The notes under the pieces: model-generated
The model's database searches: none
Seen by the model: only the letters and a program-made list of their open reading frames with translations
Told to the model about the DNA's origin: nothing
DNA from: Streptomyces alanosinicus
GTDB lineage: Bacteria > Actinomycetota > Actinomycetes > Streptomycetales > Streptomycetaceae
Length of the DNA stretch: 64,000 nucleotides
Direction of reading: 5' to 3'
Assembly (NCBI RefSeq): GCF_014650595.1
Contig: NZ_BMVG01000003.1
Location: forward strand, 124,001-188,000
Shown: piece by piece, positions 25,243 through 33,483 of the stretch
Numbering within the stretch: position 1 is the first letter of the stretch
Layout: each line of letters starts with the position of its first letter
Program-made: the position numbers and the translations under genes

Positions 25243-26016
25243 TCACACGGCGCTGCATCCCCCGTCCACGGGCACGCCGGCTCCCGTGACGAACGAAGCG
25301 TGGTCGCTGCAGAGCCAGAGGGCGGCCTGCGCCACTTCCCTCGGATCGGCGAGCCGCTGCTGCACGGCGCGCGCGACGGCGGCCTGCTCCAGCTGCGGGA
25401 CCTGCTCGATCACCGTCTCCATCAGCTCGGTCCGGGTGGCGCCCACCATCAGCGCGTTGACGCGGATGCCGCGCGGGCCGTACTCGGCGGCCGCGGCCCG
25501 GGTCAGGCCGAGCACCGCGTGCTTGGCCGCCACATAGGGGGCGATCGCCCCGGTCGCGAACGACCCCGCCGTGCTGCAGGTGTTGACGATCGCCCCGGTC
25601 CGCTGCGCCAGCATGACCGGGATCTGCTGCTTGAGGCAGTTCCACACACCGCGCACGTTCACGTCCATGATCTGCTCATAGACGGCGTCGTCCGTCTCGT
25701 GCAGCGTGGTGCCGACACTCCCCCAACCGGCGTTGTTGAAGGCCGCGTCCAGCCGGCCGTACGCCGTGACCGTCTCGGTCACGGCCCGCTCCACGTCCTG
25801 CGGTGACGTCACGTCACCCACCGCCACCAGGGCTCTGCCGCCGGCGGCCGCGATGTCGTCCGCGAGGGCGCGCAGCCTGTCCTCGCGGCGTGCCATGACG
25901 GTCACCGCCGCCCCCTGCGCGGCGAACAGCCGGGCCGCCGCCTCTCCGATACCGCTGGAGGCTCCGGTGATCATGACGGCCTTGCCCTGGAGCAGACCGT
26001 GCGCAGACTCCGCCAC
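25243..26016 (-). CDS. Short-chain dehydrogenase/reductase, possible gamma-butyrolactone ketoreductase
   Basis: A 257-residue classical SDR with TGASSGIG at residues 18-25, NNAG at 94-97, and the catalytic set Ser148, Tyr161 and Lys165 (APYVAAK). The C-terminal GAGVPVDGGCSAV is typical. It lies 90 bp downstream of the gamma-butyrolactone receptor on the same strand, near an AfsA homologue. In virginiae butanolide biosynthesis an SDR (BarS1) reduces the 6-keto group of the signal, so a similar step is a fair inference here. A short hairpin with CGTACGGG facing CCCGTACG (about 26068-26094) lies in the gap and may reduce read-through. A role in the antibiotic pathway itself is the alternative. 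Confidence 0.82.
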   Translation of the reverse strand: MAESAHGLLQGKAVMITGASSGIGEAAARLFAAQGAAVTVMARREDRLRALADDIAAAGGRALVAVGDVTSPQDVERAVTETVTAYGRLDAAFNNAGWGSVGTTLHETDDAVYEQIMDVNVRGVWNCLKQQIPVMLAQRTGAIVNTCSTAGSFATGAIAPYVAAKHAVLGLTRAAAAEYGPRGIRVNALMVGATRTELMETVIEQVPQLEQAAVARAVQQRLADPREVAQAALWLCSDHASFVTGAGVPVDGGCSAV

Positions 26017-26106
26017 GCCGTTCCCTTCTCACGTTTCCGATCAAGCAGTGATCAAGCAATGGTCAAGACCGTACGGGTCGGGCCGCCCGTACGCACGTGC
26101 GCCCCC

Positions 26107-26736
26107 TCACGCGCCGCGCGCCCGGGACACGCCGAACTCCACGCGGTCGAGGACGCCCGGCTCCGCCATCGCCAGCAGCAGGCAGTGCCACATCTCCTCC
26201 ACCCGCATCGGCAGGTCACGCCGGCTGGTTTCGAGGTGGGAGTGCATCTGCGCCCCCGTGCAGGCGTTGACCACGATCCGGGAGAGCGCCTCCACATCGA
26301 CGTCCGCCCGCAGTTCGCCGCGCCGTCGCGCCTCGTAGAGGTCTTCGGACACGACACGCGTCCACTGCTGATGGGAGTTCTCGCTGGGCTCGACGAAGTG
26401 CTCCTGCTCCATCACCAGCCGCGCCCCGGCGAGCAGCACCGGGTTGTCGAGCAGCCGGTAGGCCCAGGTGAGGGTGACGTCCACGGCGTGCTGCAGGCCC
26501 TCGGACTTGTGCGGCGGCACCACGAGCCCCGGCTGGGAGAGCACGATCTCGCGGGCGAGGTCCCCCTTGTTCCGGAAGTGGAAGTACAGGGCGCCCAGCG
26601 TGAGTCCGGCGCGATCGGCGATGGCCGAGACGTTCGCCCCGGCGTACCCGGACTCGGCGAACACCTCCGCGGCGGCACGCAACAGCGTCGCCCTCGTCCG
26701 TACCGCCCTCTCCTGTCTGACCACTCGCCCGGCCAT
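26107..26736 (-). CDS. Gamma-butyrolactone receptor (ScbR/ArpA family)
   Basis: A 209-residue TetR-family receptor. The helix-turn-helix region RQERAVRTRATLLRAAAEVF followed by LTLGALYFHFRNKGDLA (about residues 6-58) matches ScbR, ArpA and FarA closely. The ligand domain keeps the usual features, including GARLVMEQ, the Trp-containing segment QQWTRVVSEDLYEA, and the closing LPMRVEEMWHCLLLAM. It is divergent from the afsA-like synthase with a 145-bp control region between them, the standard receptor/synthase layout in Streptomyces. It should repress synthase, SARP or itself until the signal builds up. Confidence in the family is high; the ligand (butyrolactone or butenolide) is not decided by sequence. 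Confidence 0.9.
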   Translation of the reverse strand: MAGRVVRQERAVRTRATLLRAAAEVFAESGYAGANVSAIADRAGLTLGALYFHFRNKGDLAREIVLSQPGLVVPPHKSEGLQHAVDVTLTWAYRLLDNPVLLAGARLVMEQEHFVEPSENSHQQWTRVVSEDLYEARRRGELRADVDVEALSRIVVNACTGAQMHSHLETSRRDLPMRVEEMWHCLLLAMAEPGVLDRVEFGVSRARGA

Positions 26737-26773
26737 GTCACCTTTCCCGGTCTCTCGATGTCCCTCGACAATG

Positions 26774-26795
26774 AAAAGAACAACATTTATTTTTT
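26774..26795. promoter_or_regulatory. A+T-rich imperfect palindrome in the receptor/synthase divergent promoter
   Basis: AAAAGAACAA (26774-26783), a short centre and TTATTTTTT (26787-26795) form an imperfect dyad, about seven of ten positions matching. It is one of the few A+T-rich stretches here and resembles the dyad at 24454-24483 in composition and spacing. It is a candidate binding site for the receptor encoded beside it. Confidence 0.4.
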
Positions 26796-26881
26796 ACCCA
26801 AGGATGACCCGAACAAGGGATCGATCCCGTTTCCCGCTGTTTGCCTTCCGCACCTCGACATCGCAGGGGGAAAGGACACCC

Positions 26882-27865
26882 ATGCCCCGCCCGCACCCCG
26901 GTCTGCCCGCCGCAGCACTGCAGCGGTTCGCCCGCAAGTCGAAGCCCGGCGAGGTCTTCGTCCGCCACTGGCACGAGGAGTCCCCACAGACCCATGTCGT
27001 AGCCCTGAGCTGGCCACGTTCCCACGTTTTCTACACGCTTCGCAGCGGCACCACCAGCCCGCTGCTCCTCGTCGAGTCCGCCCGGCAGGCCCTCGCGGTC
27101 CTGTCCCACACCACCCAGGAGATACCGCTCGATCATCGCCTCGGCTGGGAGTACGCCCGCTGCGCATTCGCTCCTGCACTCTTCCGGGAGCGTACGGCAC
27201 CCGTGGACATCCGACTGCGCGTCACCCACAGCGACATCACCCGGCGCCGGCTGGGCACGGTCCGGCTGACCGCCCGGATCGAGGCGAGCTGTGACGGCGA
27301 ACCCCTCGGATCCTCCGAGATCAGGTACGTCACCCATCCACCCGCCATCTACGACCGGCTGCGCAAGGAGTACGCCGACGCACAGAGCGCGTTCGCCGCC
27401 GCGCTGCCGCCGGGCCCGCCCGTCCCACCGCTCCTGGTCGACCGCGCCGGCCCCCGGGACGTCGTCATCGCACCCACGTCCAAGCCGCACCACTACCAAC
27501 TGCGCACGGACACCTCGAACTCGGTGCTGTTCGACCACCCGCACGACCATCTGCCGGGCATGGTGCTGCTCGAAGCCGTGGTCCAGGCCGTGCGCACCTC
27601 GGCATCCGGGCGGGCACCGCTCGCCGCCCTCGACACCGCCTTCCGGCGCTACGTCGAGTTCGACGCGCCCTGCTGGATCGATGTCGTCCAGAAGTCGCCG
27701 GACGAGCAAGGCCGTTCACGACTGCTGGTGACCGGCACCCAGAACGGCGCGGAGGCCTTCTCCACGACCGTGACCTTCGACTCCCCGTCCATCGCCCTCG
27801 ACCCCACCGCCACGACCACCACCACCGCGGGACGGGCGGCACCGGCCGCCTGCCGGGCCTGCTAG
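26882..27865 (+). CDS. afsA: AfsA-family gamma-butyrolactone synthase
   Basis: A 327-residue AfsA/ScbA homologue. These enzymes join dihydroxyacetone phosphate to a beta-ketoacyl chain, the committed step of A-factor-type signal synthesis. Two AfsA repeats can be recognised: SWPRSHVFYTL with PLLLVESARQAL (about residues 40-75), and KPHHYQLRTDTSNSVLFDHP then DHLPGMVLLEAVVQA (about 200-235). The ATG at 26882 follows GGGGGAAAGGACACC. A 15-bp terminator stem lies 38 bp downstream. It is divergent from the receptor gene. The tail is low-complexity (runs of Thr and Ala) and may be dispensable. A diffusible signal controlling the cluster is therefore likely made by the cluster itself. Confidence 0.9.
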   Translation: MPRPHPGLPAAALQRFARKSKPGEVFVRHWHEESPQTHVVALSWPRSHVFYTLRSGTTSPLLLVESARQALAVLSHTTQEIPLDHRLGWEYARCAFAPALFRERTAPVDIRLRVTHSDITRRRLGTVRLTARIEASCDGEPLGSSEIRYVTHPPAIYDRLRKEYADAQSAFAAALPPGPPVPPLLVDRAGPRDVVIAPTSKPHHYQLRTDTSNSVLFDHPHDHLPGMVLLEAVVQAVRTSASGRAPLAALDTAFRRYVEFDAPCWIDVVQKSPDEQGRSRLLVTGTQNGAEAFSTTVTFDSPSIALDPTATTTTTAGRAAPAACRAC

Positions 27866-27903
27866 GACTGCCGGGCCTGCCAGGAGCGCACGACACGCAC
27901 GAC

Positions 27904-27938
27904 AGCGGGCCGCCGGGACGGGTTCCCGGCGGCCCGCT
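27904..27938. terminator. Strong hairpin terminator after the AfsA gene
   Basis: A perfect 15-bp GC-rich stem (27904-27918 with 27924-27938) with a five-base loop lies between the convergent AfsA and RNase genes. No U-run follows, as is common in Streptomyces. It marks the likely right edge of the cluster. Confidence 0.8.
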
Positions 27939-28058
27939 GGTGACGTGGAACTGCCGCCCCGCCCGCGGGCGTCCGGTGGGGGGAGACGGCCGCGGACGGG
28001 GTCCGTGTGTCACATGTACCGCTGTGCCGCGCTGTTCTTCATGATCCTGCCGACCGGT

Positions 28059-28454
28059 TCAGCAGCTGAAGTCGACCAGGTTGAACGTGGCGTAGTGGTC
28101 GGAGGTGTAGTAGTCCTCCTGGTTCTGCTCACCGGTGACGATGCGTCGGGCACCGCGGGTGGGTGAGCCGGGGGTGATCACCGTGTACTCGTGGTAGTAG
28201 CCGCTCGACTGGCTGGGCAGGACGCCTTCACGGTTGGAGAAGACGACGCCGTCCTGCGAGTACGGGTAGGGACCGCCCTGGGCGATGAGGTCCAGCGTGT
28301 CGTGAGCCTGCGACGGGAGGTCGCCGTAGCAGATGCTGCCGACCGACTGGGCGGAGGCGTCCGCCGTGGTGGCGGAGACGGTGCCGCCCACGAGAAGGGC
28401 GGACAGGAGCGCTGCTGCGGCGCCGATGCGAGTGGCGCGTGGGGGGAATCTCAT
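28059..28454 (-). CDS. Secreted guanyl-specific ribonuclease (RNase Sa type)
   Basis: A 131-residue preprotein with a signal peptide of about 33 residues ending in ATTADASA. The mature enzyme is clearly of the RNase Sa/N1-T1 class: PYPYSQDGVVFSNRE, SGYYHEYTVITPG, RRIVTGE and EDYYTSDHYATF are all present. Catalytic residues expected from RNase Sa are Glu89, Arg104 and His120, and Cys42 with Cys131 would form the single disulfide. It cleaves RNA after guanosine, outside the cell. No barstar-like inhibitor gene is adjacent, so protection probably relies on rapid secretion or an inhibitor elsewhere. Start ATG at 28454. Confidence 0.95.
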   Translation of the reverse strand: MRFPPRATRIGAAAALLSALLVGGTVSATTADASAQSVGSICYGDLPSQAHDTLDLIAQGGPYPYSQDGVVFSNREGVLPSQSSGYYHEYTVITPGSPTRGARRIVTGEQNQEDYYTSDHYATFNLVDFSC

Positions 28455-28590
28455 GCACTCATGATGACGCGCGTAGACCTTGACATGTCAACGACAAAGT
28501 TGAAGATTTTCCCTTCATGTCAGATCAGTTTTCGGGGATTTAACCTGCCGATCCGCACCCCCACGCGGCCCCCACGAGCGCCGATCCCGG

Positions 28591-28956
28591 TCAGGCGCGG
28601 TCCGTCAGTTCCTCGGCGAACACCTGTGACAGGGGCTGCGGACCCACGTACTGCTGGCAGTTGCACTCGCCGGCCTCGTACCGCAGCGGCTTCTTGTTCT
28701 CGTCCCAGGCCGTCGGCACCTCGACCCGTTCGTGGCACCGGCCCTGCTTGTCGTGCTTGGCGAGATGGTGGGTGCACCCGCACACGGGCTCCGGGGCCTT
28801 GTTCGCCGCCTCGACGGCCAGGCGCTCCTGTTTCGCCACCTCCAGCAGCTCCATCTTACGCTCGTGCCGATTGCGCAGTGCGGTACGGACGTTGTCGGCG
28901 GCCCATCCGAAGCCACCGGTCCCGAAGACGATGAGCACCCACCAGAACGAGTCCAC
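28591..28956 (-). CDS. Conserved hypothetical with N-terminal membrane segment and Cys/His-rich tail
   Basis: A 121-residue protein I cannot assign to a named function. Residues 3-20 (SFWWVLIVFGTGGFGWAA) form one hydrophobic anchor. A charged helix follows (RTALRNRHERKMELLEVAKQ), and the C-terminal half carries CGCTHHLAKHDKQGRCHE and GECNCQQY, a set of Cys and His residues that could bind zinc. Topology is probably N-out with the Cys-rich domain in the cytoplasm. Codon use looks like its neighbours, so it is a real gene. It stands alone on the minus strand, with no clear operon partner. Confidence 0.7.
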   Translation of the reverse strand: MDSFWWVLIVFGTGGFGWAADNVRTALRNRHERKMELLEVAKQERLAVEAANKAPEPVCGCTHHLAKHDKQGRCHERVEVPTAWDENKKPLRYEAGECNCQQYVGPQPLSQVFAEELTDRA

Positions 28957-29049
28957 CAGCTGTCCTTTCCCCGTGTGCCACTGCGGGTCAGCATAGATGG
29001 CACGGCGAGCCGCCCACGGTCCACGAGGGCGGGGCGGGGGGGGCGGGGG

Positions 29050-29673
29050 CTACGCGTCCGGGAGGTCGTAGGAGCCGTATTCCGGGCTGCCCGCGAGGTC
29101 GTACGTCTGGAGGGAGACACCCGCAGGCGTGACGCGGCCGCCGGTGTGCCGGAAGCCGGTGGGGACCATGCCCTCGGTGAACAGGCGGTGGCCGGTGCCG
29201 AGGACGACCGGGAAGGTCACCAGGTGGAGGGTGTCGAGGAGCCTCAGGTCGATCAGGGAGCGGACCAGGGCGCCGCTGCCGTGGACCTGGAGTTCTCCGT
29301 CCGTGTGCTCCTTCAGGGCCTGCACCTTCTTGACGAGGTCGCCGTCGACCACGGTGGTGCCGGACCACTGCGGGGCCTGGAGGGTGGCGGAGACGACGTA
29401 CTTCGGCAGTGCGTTGAGCCTGGCGGCGATCAGATTGGCCGGGTCGGTCATCTTCGGCCAGTAGGCGGCGAAGATGTCGTACGTACGGCGGCCGAGCAGG
29501 AAGGCTCCGGCGCGGTCGAAGACCTCGGTGACGAAGCGGCCGAAGTCCTCGTCGCCGTACACGAAGCTCCAGCCGCCGTGGGTGAAGCCGCCCCTGGTGT
29601 CCTCCTCGGGGCCGCCGGGCGCCTGGTACACACCGTCCAGGGTGACGAAGATGGTGGAGACGAGCTTGCTCAT
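29050..29673 (-). CDS. Dihydrofolate-reductase-family (RibD C-terminal-like) oxidoreductase
   Basis: A 207-residue member of the RibD_C/DHFR-like family of NADPH-binding reductases. Family signs are the opening STIFVTLDGVYQAPGG, FLLGRRTYDIFAAYWP (about 58-73), KYVVSATL, VHGSGALVRSLIDLRLLDTL and FPVVLGTGHRLF. Many Streptomyces encode several such proteins of unknown substrate, often called general stress or YyaP-like proteins. No folate or riboflavin genes lie nearby, so it is unlikely to be a true DHFR or RibD. The ATG at 29673 is the natural start. It is monocistronic as far as can be seen. Confidence 0.85.
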   Translation of the reverse strand: MSKLVSTIFVTLDGVYQAPGGPEEDTRGGFTHGGWSFVYGDEDFGRFVTEVFDRAGAFLLGRRTYDIFAAYWPKMTDPANLIAARLNALPKYVVSATLQAPQWSGTTVVDGDLVKKVQALKEHTDGELQVHGSGALVRSLIDLRLLDTLHLVTFPVVLGTGHRLFTEGMVPTGFRHTGGRVTPAGVSLQTYDLAGSPEYGSYDLPDA

Positions 29674-29747
29674 GGCGGGTGCCTTCTTCCGGGTGCGGGG
29701 TCTGCGGTCATCGGTGCAGACCCCGCGGGCACCCGGAACTCATCGGT

Positions 29748-30566
29748 TCAGCCGGCGTGGGTGGAGAAAAGTCCGCCGGTCGGGCCCTGCTTGTCGCCGC
29801 CCTGGGCCTTCTTCAGGGCGTTGGCGAGGCTCTCGATGGTGAGGGACTGGAGGATCACCCGGCCGTTGCCTTCGAGGGTGGCCAGGGACAGGCCCTCGCC
29901 GCCGAACACGGCGTTCATCAGCCCCTGGCGGTTCAGGCCGCCGATGCGCTGGACGCCGTACTGGATGCCCTCCTCGAAGGCGACCACACAACCGGTGTCC
30001 ACCTCGATGCGGCCGCCGAAGTCGGCCGGGTTGAGGTCGATGAAGTTGCCCGCGCCGGCGATGATCACCGTGCCGTGCCCGGTGAACTTCTCCAGGATGA
30101 AGCCCTCGCCGCCGCTCATGCCGGTGCGGGCGCCGGCGAAGGCGATGCCGAATTCGACGGTGGACTCGGCGGCCACGAAGGCGTCCTTCTCGGCGAACCA
30201 CGCGCGCGTGCCGTCGAGCTCCAGGGCCCGCATCTCGCCGGGCAGGACACCGGCGAAGCCGACCGTGCCCTCACCGCCCTGGGAGGTGAAGTACTGGAAC
30301 GCCAGCGACTCGCCCGCCAGGGCGCGCTGGCCCACCTGCATGGCGGTGCCCATGGCCTGGCGCAACAGGCCGCCCATGCCCCCGCCGCCCTGCCCCTGCT
30401 GGCCGCCGCTGCCGTTTCCGGACGGACCGGACAGGCGCGTCTCCATGGTCACGTTCGTCGTCTTGAACAGGAACTTCCCGGCCTCGCAGTACACGGTCTG
30501 GCCGGGGTACAGGTTGACGACCGCCATCTGCATGGCGTTGCCGACGATCTCTTGCTGAAGGGTCAC
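29748..30566 (-). CDS. AIM24/TerD-fold family protein
   Basis: A protein of about 272 residues of the AIM24 family (beta-rich, unknown biochemical function; mitochondrial members help organise membranes). Typical blocks are MAVVNLYPGQTVYCEAGKFL, a Gly/Gln-rich linker (about residues 50-70), GTVGFAGVLPGEMRALEL, GGEGFILEKFTGHGTVIIAG and NAVFGGEGL. The start is uncertain: the frame remains open to 30635, but the conserved part begins around the GTG at 30566 (TLQQEIVGNAMQM). It stands alone between the DHFR-like gene and the allantoicase terminator. No role in the purine genes beside it is evident. Confidence 0.75.
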   Translation of the reverse strand: MTLQQEIVGNAMQMAVVNLYPGQTVYCEAGKFLFKTTNVTMETRLSGPSGNGSGGQQGQGGGGMGGLLRQAMGTAMQVGQRALAGESLAFQYFTSQGGEGTVGFAGVLPGEMRALELDGTRAWFAEKDAFVAAESTVEFGIAFAGARTGMSGGEGFILEKFTGHGTVIIAGAGNFIDLNPADFGGRIEVDTGCVVAFEEGIQYGVQRIGGLNRQGLMNAVFGGEGLSLATLEGNGRVILQSLTIESLANALKKAQGGDKQGPTGGLFSTHAG

Positions 30567-30634
30567 GTGGGGAAGAACGCCGGACACGGACCGGTAAGTT
30601 CCAGGCGGCCGGAAACAGGTCCGTGCGGGTGACA

Positions 30635-30674
30635 CGCGGGGCGCCCGGTGCTGTCCAGGCCGGGGCGCCCCGCG
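30635..30674 (-). terminator. Terminator downstream of the allantoinase-allantoicase operon
   Basis: CGCGGGGCGCCC (30635-30646) pairs with GGGCGCCCCGCG on the opposite arm, with one bulged base near the loop. It lies just past the allantoicase stop on the side to which transcription runs. Confidence 0.65.
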
Positions 30675-30689
30675 CGCGTTCGGGGTGGG

Positions 30690-31817
30690 TCAGGCGCCCA
30701 GTTCCTGGTGCCGGGCGGCGAGGCCCGCCGCGCCCTGCTCGGTCAGGGAGCCGAACAGCCGGAGGCGGGAGATGCCGCCGTCGGGGAAGATGTCCACCCG
30801 CGCGTGCGTGCCGACGGCCGGCGCGGGCAGCACGAAACGGTGGTTGGTGTCGGGCTGCAGGCGGGTGCGCGGAAGGATCTCCGTCCACTCGCCGACCCCG
30901 TTCTCGTCGACATCCTTCACGGAGACCGACGCCCAGCCGGCGCTGTTGCCCTTCAGATAGGCCGTGTCGATCTCGATCGCGCGGATCTGGGACTGGGCCA
31001 CAAGGCCGTAGCGGATCCAGTCGTTGCCCTGGTCACGGCGGCGGCGGGTCTCCCAGCCGTCGTCCATCTTGCGGGAGCGGCCCGGCTGGATGGTGTTGGT
31101 GGCCGGGGAGTAGAAGAGGTTGGAGGCGTCCTCGACCCGGCCGCCGTTCTCCAGGGCGACCACGTCGAAGGTGCCGAGGACCGCGAGCCACTCGGGGTCC
31201 GGGACGACCTCGCCGTACACCCGCAGCCGGGCGATGCCGCCGTCGGGGTGCTGGTTGACGCGCAGGTGGGTGAAGCGCTGCTCGACCGATACGGCGAAAC
31301 CGTTCGCCGCGTGGCCGCCGACCGGGGTGCGCGGGACGAGGGTCGTCCACTTCACGTCGTCGCCCAGCAGCTCCTCCGGGGACGGGGAGCCGGCGACCGA
31401 GGTGCCCTCGACGGAGACGGCCTGCGGGTAGTTGCCGCGGAAGTGGGCGGTGTCGACGACGATCCCGCGGATCACACCGGGCGCGCCGAGCCGGACCAGC
31501 GCCCAGTCGTGGTCGTCGGCGGTCGGCCACGGGTGCTCGGCACGGGCACCGCGCCGGCGGCGGGTCTCCCAGCCGTCCATGATCTTGCCCTTGTGCCCGA
31601 AGTGCTCGGGGTCGAACTCGGCCGGCCCGGGCACCAGCAGGTTCTCCCGCTGGGCGAAGAACTCGTCGTTGGCGGCGATGACACCGGCGCCGAGCTGCCG
31701 GTCGGCGAGGTTGGCGTACTGGGTGAAGGGGAAGTCGGCGGTGCGGTAGTCCGCGTACGGGTCGCCGCCTCCGTAGGGGTTCGCGTCGCCGGTGAAGCTG
31801 GGTGTCGTCGCCGTCAC
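30690..31817 (-). CDS. alc: Allantoicase
   Basis: A 375-residue allantoicase (allantoate amidinohydrolase), which splits allantoate into ureidoglycolate and urea. The two homologous jelly-roll repeats are obvious: KIMDGWETRRRR near residue 80 and KMDDGWETRRRR near 240, each followed by a DW-R-G segment and the pair VDTAHFRGNYP and IDTAYLKGNS. Length is normal. It lies 53 bp downstream of allantoinase on the same strand, so the two steps are made together. Use of allantoicase means that nitrogen leaves as urea, so urease or a urea outlet is expected elsewhere in the genome. Expression is probably governed by the adjacent IclR protein. Confidence 0.95.
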   Translation of the reverse strand: MTATTPSFTGDANPYGGGDPYADYRTADFPFTQYANLADRQLGAGVIAANDEFFAQRENLLVPGPAEFDPEHFGHKGKIMDGWETRRRRGARAEHPWPTADDHDWALVRLGAPGVIRGIVVDTAHFRGNYPQAVSVEGTSVAGSPSPEELLGDDVKWTTLVPRTPVGGHAANGFAVSVEQRFTHLRVNQHPDGGIARLRVYGEVVPDPEWLAVLGTFDVVALENGGRVEDASNLFYSPATNTIQPGRSRKMDDGWETRRRRDQGNDWIRYGLVAQSQIRAIEIDTAYLKGNSAGWASVSVKDVDENGVGEWTEILPRTRLQPDTNHRFVLPAPAVGTHARVDIFPDGGISRLRLFGSLTEQGAAGLAARHQELGA

Positions 31818-31870
31818 GGTGATCAGGGGTTCCTTTCTGGGCGTCGGCCGGTTGCGGGAGCGGGGGTGGC

Positions 31871-33211
31871 TTACTGGGGGCGGGTGAGCAGGGTGCCCTT
31901 CGGCTCGGTGAACGCGCCGTCGACGGCGATCCGCTGCCCGCGCAGCCAGGTGGACTTCACGACGCCGGAGAGGGTCTTGCCGGCGTACGCGGTGACCCGG
32001 TTGCGGTGCTGGAGGCCGGCCGGGTCGACGGTGAAGGTCTCGTCGGGGGCGAGGACGGCGAAGTCGGCGTCGTGGCCGGGGGCGATCGCGCCCTTGGAGG
32101 CACCGAGGCCGACGAGCGCGGCGGTCCGCGTGGACATCCAGCGCACGACGTCCTCAAGTCCGTGGCCACGCGCGCGTGCCTCGGTCCATACGGCGGACAG
32201 GCTGAGCTGGAGGCCGGAGATACCGCCCCAGGCGGTGGCGAAGTCGTCCGTCTTCAGGTCGGCGGTGGAGGGCGAGTGGTCGGTGACGACACAGTCGATG
32301 GTGCCGTCGGCCAGCGCCTCCCAGAGCAGGTCCCGGTTGGCGGCCTCACGGATGGGCGGGCAGCACTTGAACTCGCTGGCGCCGTCCGGGACTTCCTCGG
32401 CGGTGAGCGTGAGGTAGTGCGGGCAGGTCTCCACGGTGACGCAGACACCCTCGGCGCGGGCGGCGCGGATCAGCGGCAGCGCGTCGCTGGAGGACAGATG
32501 CAGGATGTGCACCCGGGCGCGGAGCCGCCTGGCCTGCGCGATGAGGTTCGCGATGGCCGTGTCCTCGGCGTCGCGCGGGCGGGAGGCGAGGAAGTCGGCG
32601 TACCTGGGGCCGCCCTGCTGCGGGGCGGCGTCCAGGTGGTGCGGGTCCTCGGCGTGCACGATCAGCAGGCCGTCGAAGCCGGCGATCTCCGCCAGGGACT
32701 GGGCGAGCCGGTCCTGGTCGAGGTGCGGGAACTCGTCCACGCCGGACGGGGACAGGAAGGCCTTGAAGCCGAAGACACCGGCGTCCTGCAGCGGGCGCAG
32801 GTCCTTGACGTTGTCGGGCAGGGCGCCGCCCCAGAAGCCGACGTCGATGTGCGCCTTGTCGCGGGCCACATCCTGCTTCACCCGCAGGCTGGGCACGGTC
32901 GTGGTCGGCGGGAGGGAATTGAGCGGCATGTCGATCAGCGTGGTGATGCCGCCGGCCGCCGCCGCGCGGGTGGCGGTCCAGAAGCCCTCCCACTCGGTGC
33001 GGCCCGGGTCGTTGACGTGCACGTGAGTGTCGACCAGGCCGGGCAGCAGGACGTGGTCGCCGAAGTCCTCCAGCCGGGCGCCGGCCGGGATCTCCGCGTC
33101 GTACGGCAGGACGGCCGTGATCTTCCCGGCGGAGACGGCGACCGAGGCGGCCCGCGTCCCTTCCGGAGTGATGACGCGCGTCGAGCGCAGGACCAGTTCA
33201 GCGTCGGACAC
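31871..33211 (-). CDS. allB: Allantoinase
   Basis: A 446-residue cyclic amidohydrolase that opens allantoin to allantoate. The metal-binding HxH motif lies in [19 protein letters not shown] (about residues 59-77). FKAFLSPSG carries the usual carboxylated Lys, HAEDPHH and [12 protein letters not shown] supply the further His ligands, and the Asp is in VVTDHSPS. The C-terminal HDADFAVL and [13 protein letters not shown] complete the family pattern. The ATG at 33211 is followed upstream by a 272-bp divergent control region shared with the IclR gene that contains two palindromes also found at other purine genes. It is the first gene of a two-gene operon with allantoicase. Confidence 0.95.
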   Translation of the reverse strand: MSDAELVLRSTRVITPEGTRAASVAVSAGKITAVLPYDAEIPAGARLEDFGDHVLLPGLVDTHVHVNDPGRTEWEGFWTATRAAAAGGITTLIDMPLNSLPPTTTVPSLRVKQDVARDKAHIDVGFWGGALPDNVKDLRPLQDAGVFGFKAFLSPSGVDEFPHLDQDRLAQSLAEIAGFDGLLIVHAEDPHHLDAAPQQGGPRYADFLASRPRDAEDTAIANLIAQARRLRARVHILHLSSSDALPLIRAARAEGVCVTVETCPHYLTLTAEEVPDGASEFKCCPPIREAANRDLLWEALADGTIDCVVTDHSPSTADLKTDDFATAWGGISGLQLSLSAVWTEARARGHGLEDVVRWMSTRTAALVGLGASKGAIAPGHDADFAVLAPDETFTVDPAGLQHRNRVTAYAGKTLSGVVKSTWLRGQRIAVDGAFTEPKGTLLTRPQ

Positions 33212-33275
33212 CCGAACCCCTCTCTGTACCGCCGTTTTACGCTCCAGAAACGGGATTTACACCCACGTAACGGAT

Positions 33276-33292
33276 TTCAACGTTCTGTTGAA
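33276..33292. promoter_or_regulatory. 17-bp palindrome TTCAAC-N5-GTTGAA upstream of allantoinase
   Basis: TTCAACGTTCTGTTGAA is a perfect 6-5-6 inverted repeat, 65 bp upstream of the allantoinase start. Similar sites lie before malate synthase (35417), the uraD/uraH/uricase operon (57599) and catalase (60327), so it is probably an operator of a shared regulator. Confidence 0.65.
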
Positions 33293-33369
33293 GGAGTCTT
33301 CACTCCCACTTCTCCGTCGTCAAGGGGCACACTTCCGGACAGCATGCACCCCGCACACACTCTGGACGT

Positions 33370-33384
33370 TTCCACAAAGCGGAA
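33370..33384. promoter_or_regulatory. 15-bp motif TTCCACAAAGCGGAA in the allB/allR divergent region
   Basis: TTCCACAAAGCGGAA is an inverted repeat of TTCC/GGAA type, 100 bp upstream of the IclR gene. Close copies occur at 35435, 58398 and 60384, all before glyoxylate or purine genes. IclR-family proteins commonly bind sites of this form, so it is a candidate AllR operator. Confidence 0.65.
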
Positions 33385-33483
33385 TTAGAATTCCAGCAAG
33401 CAGAACGTAGCTACGTACAAGCAGGGAGTCAACCGACCGCCGGGTAGGCTTCTTCCCCCTGCCAGCCCCGAAAGGAACGTGCC

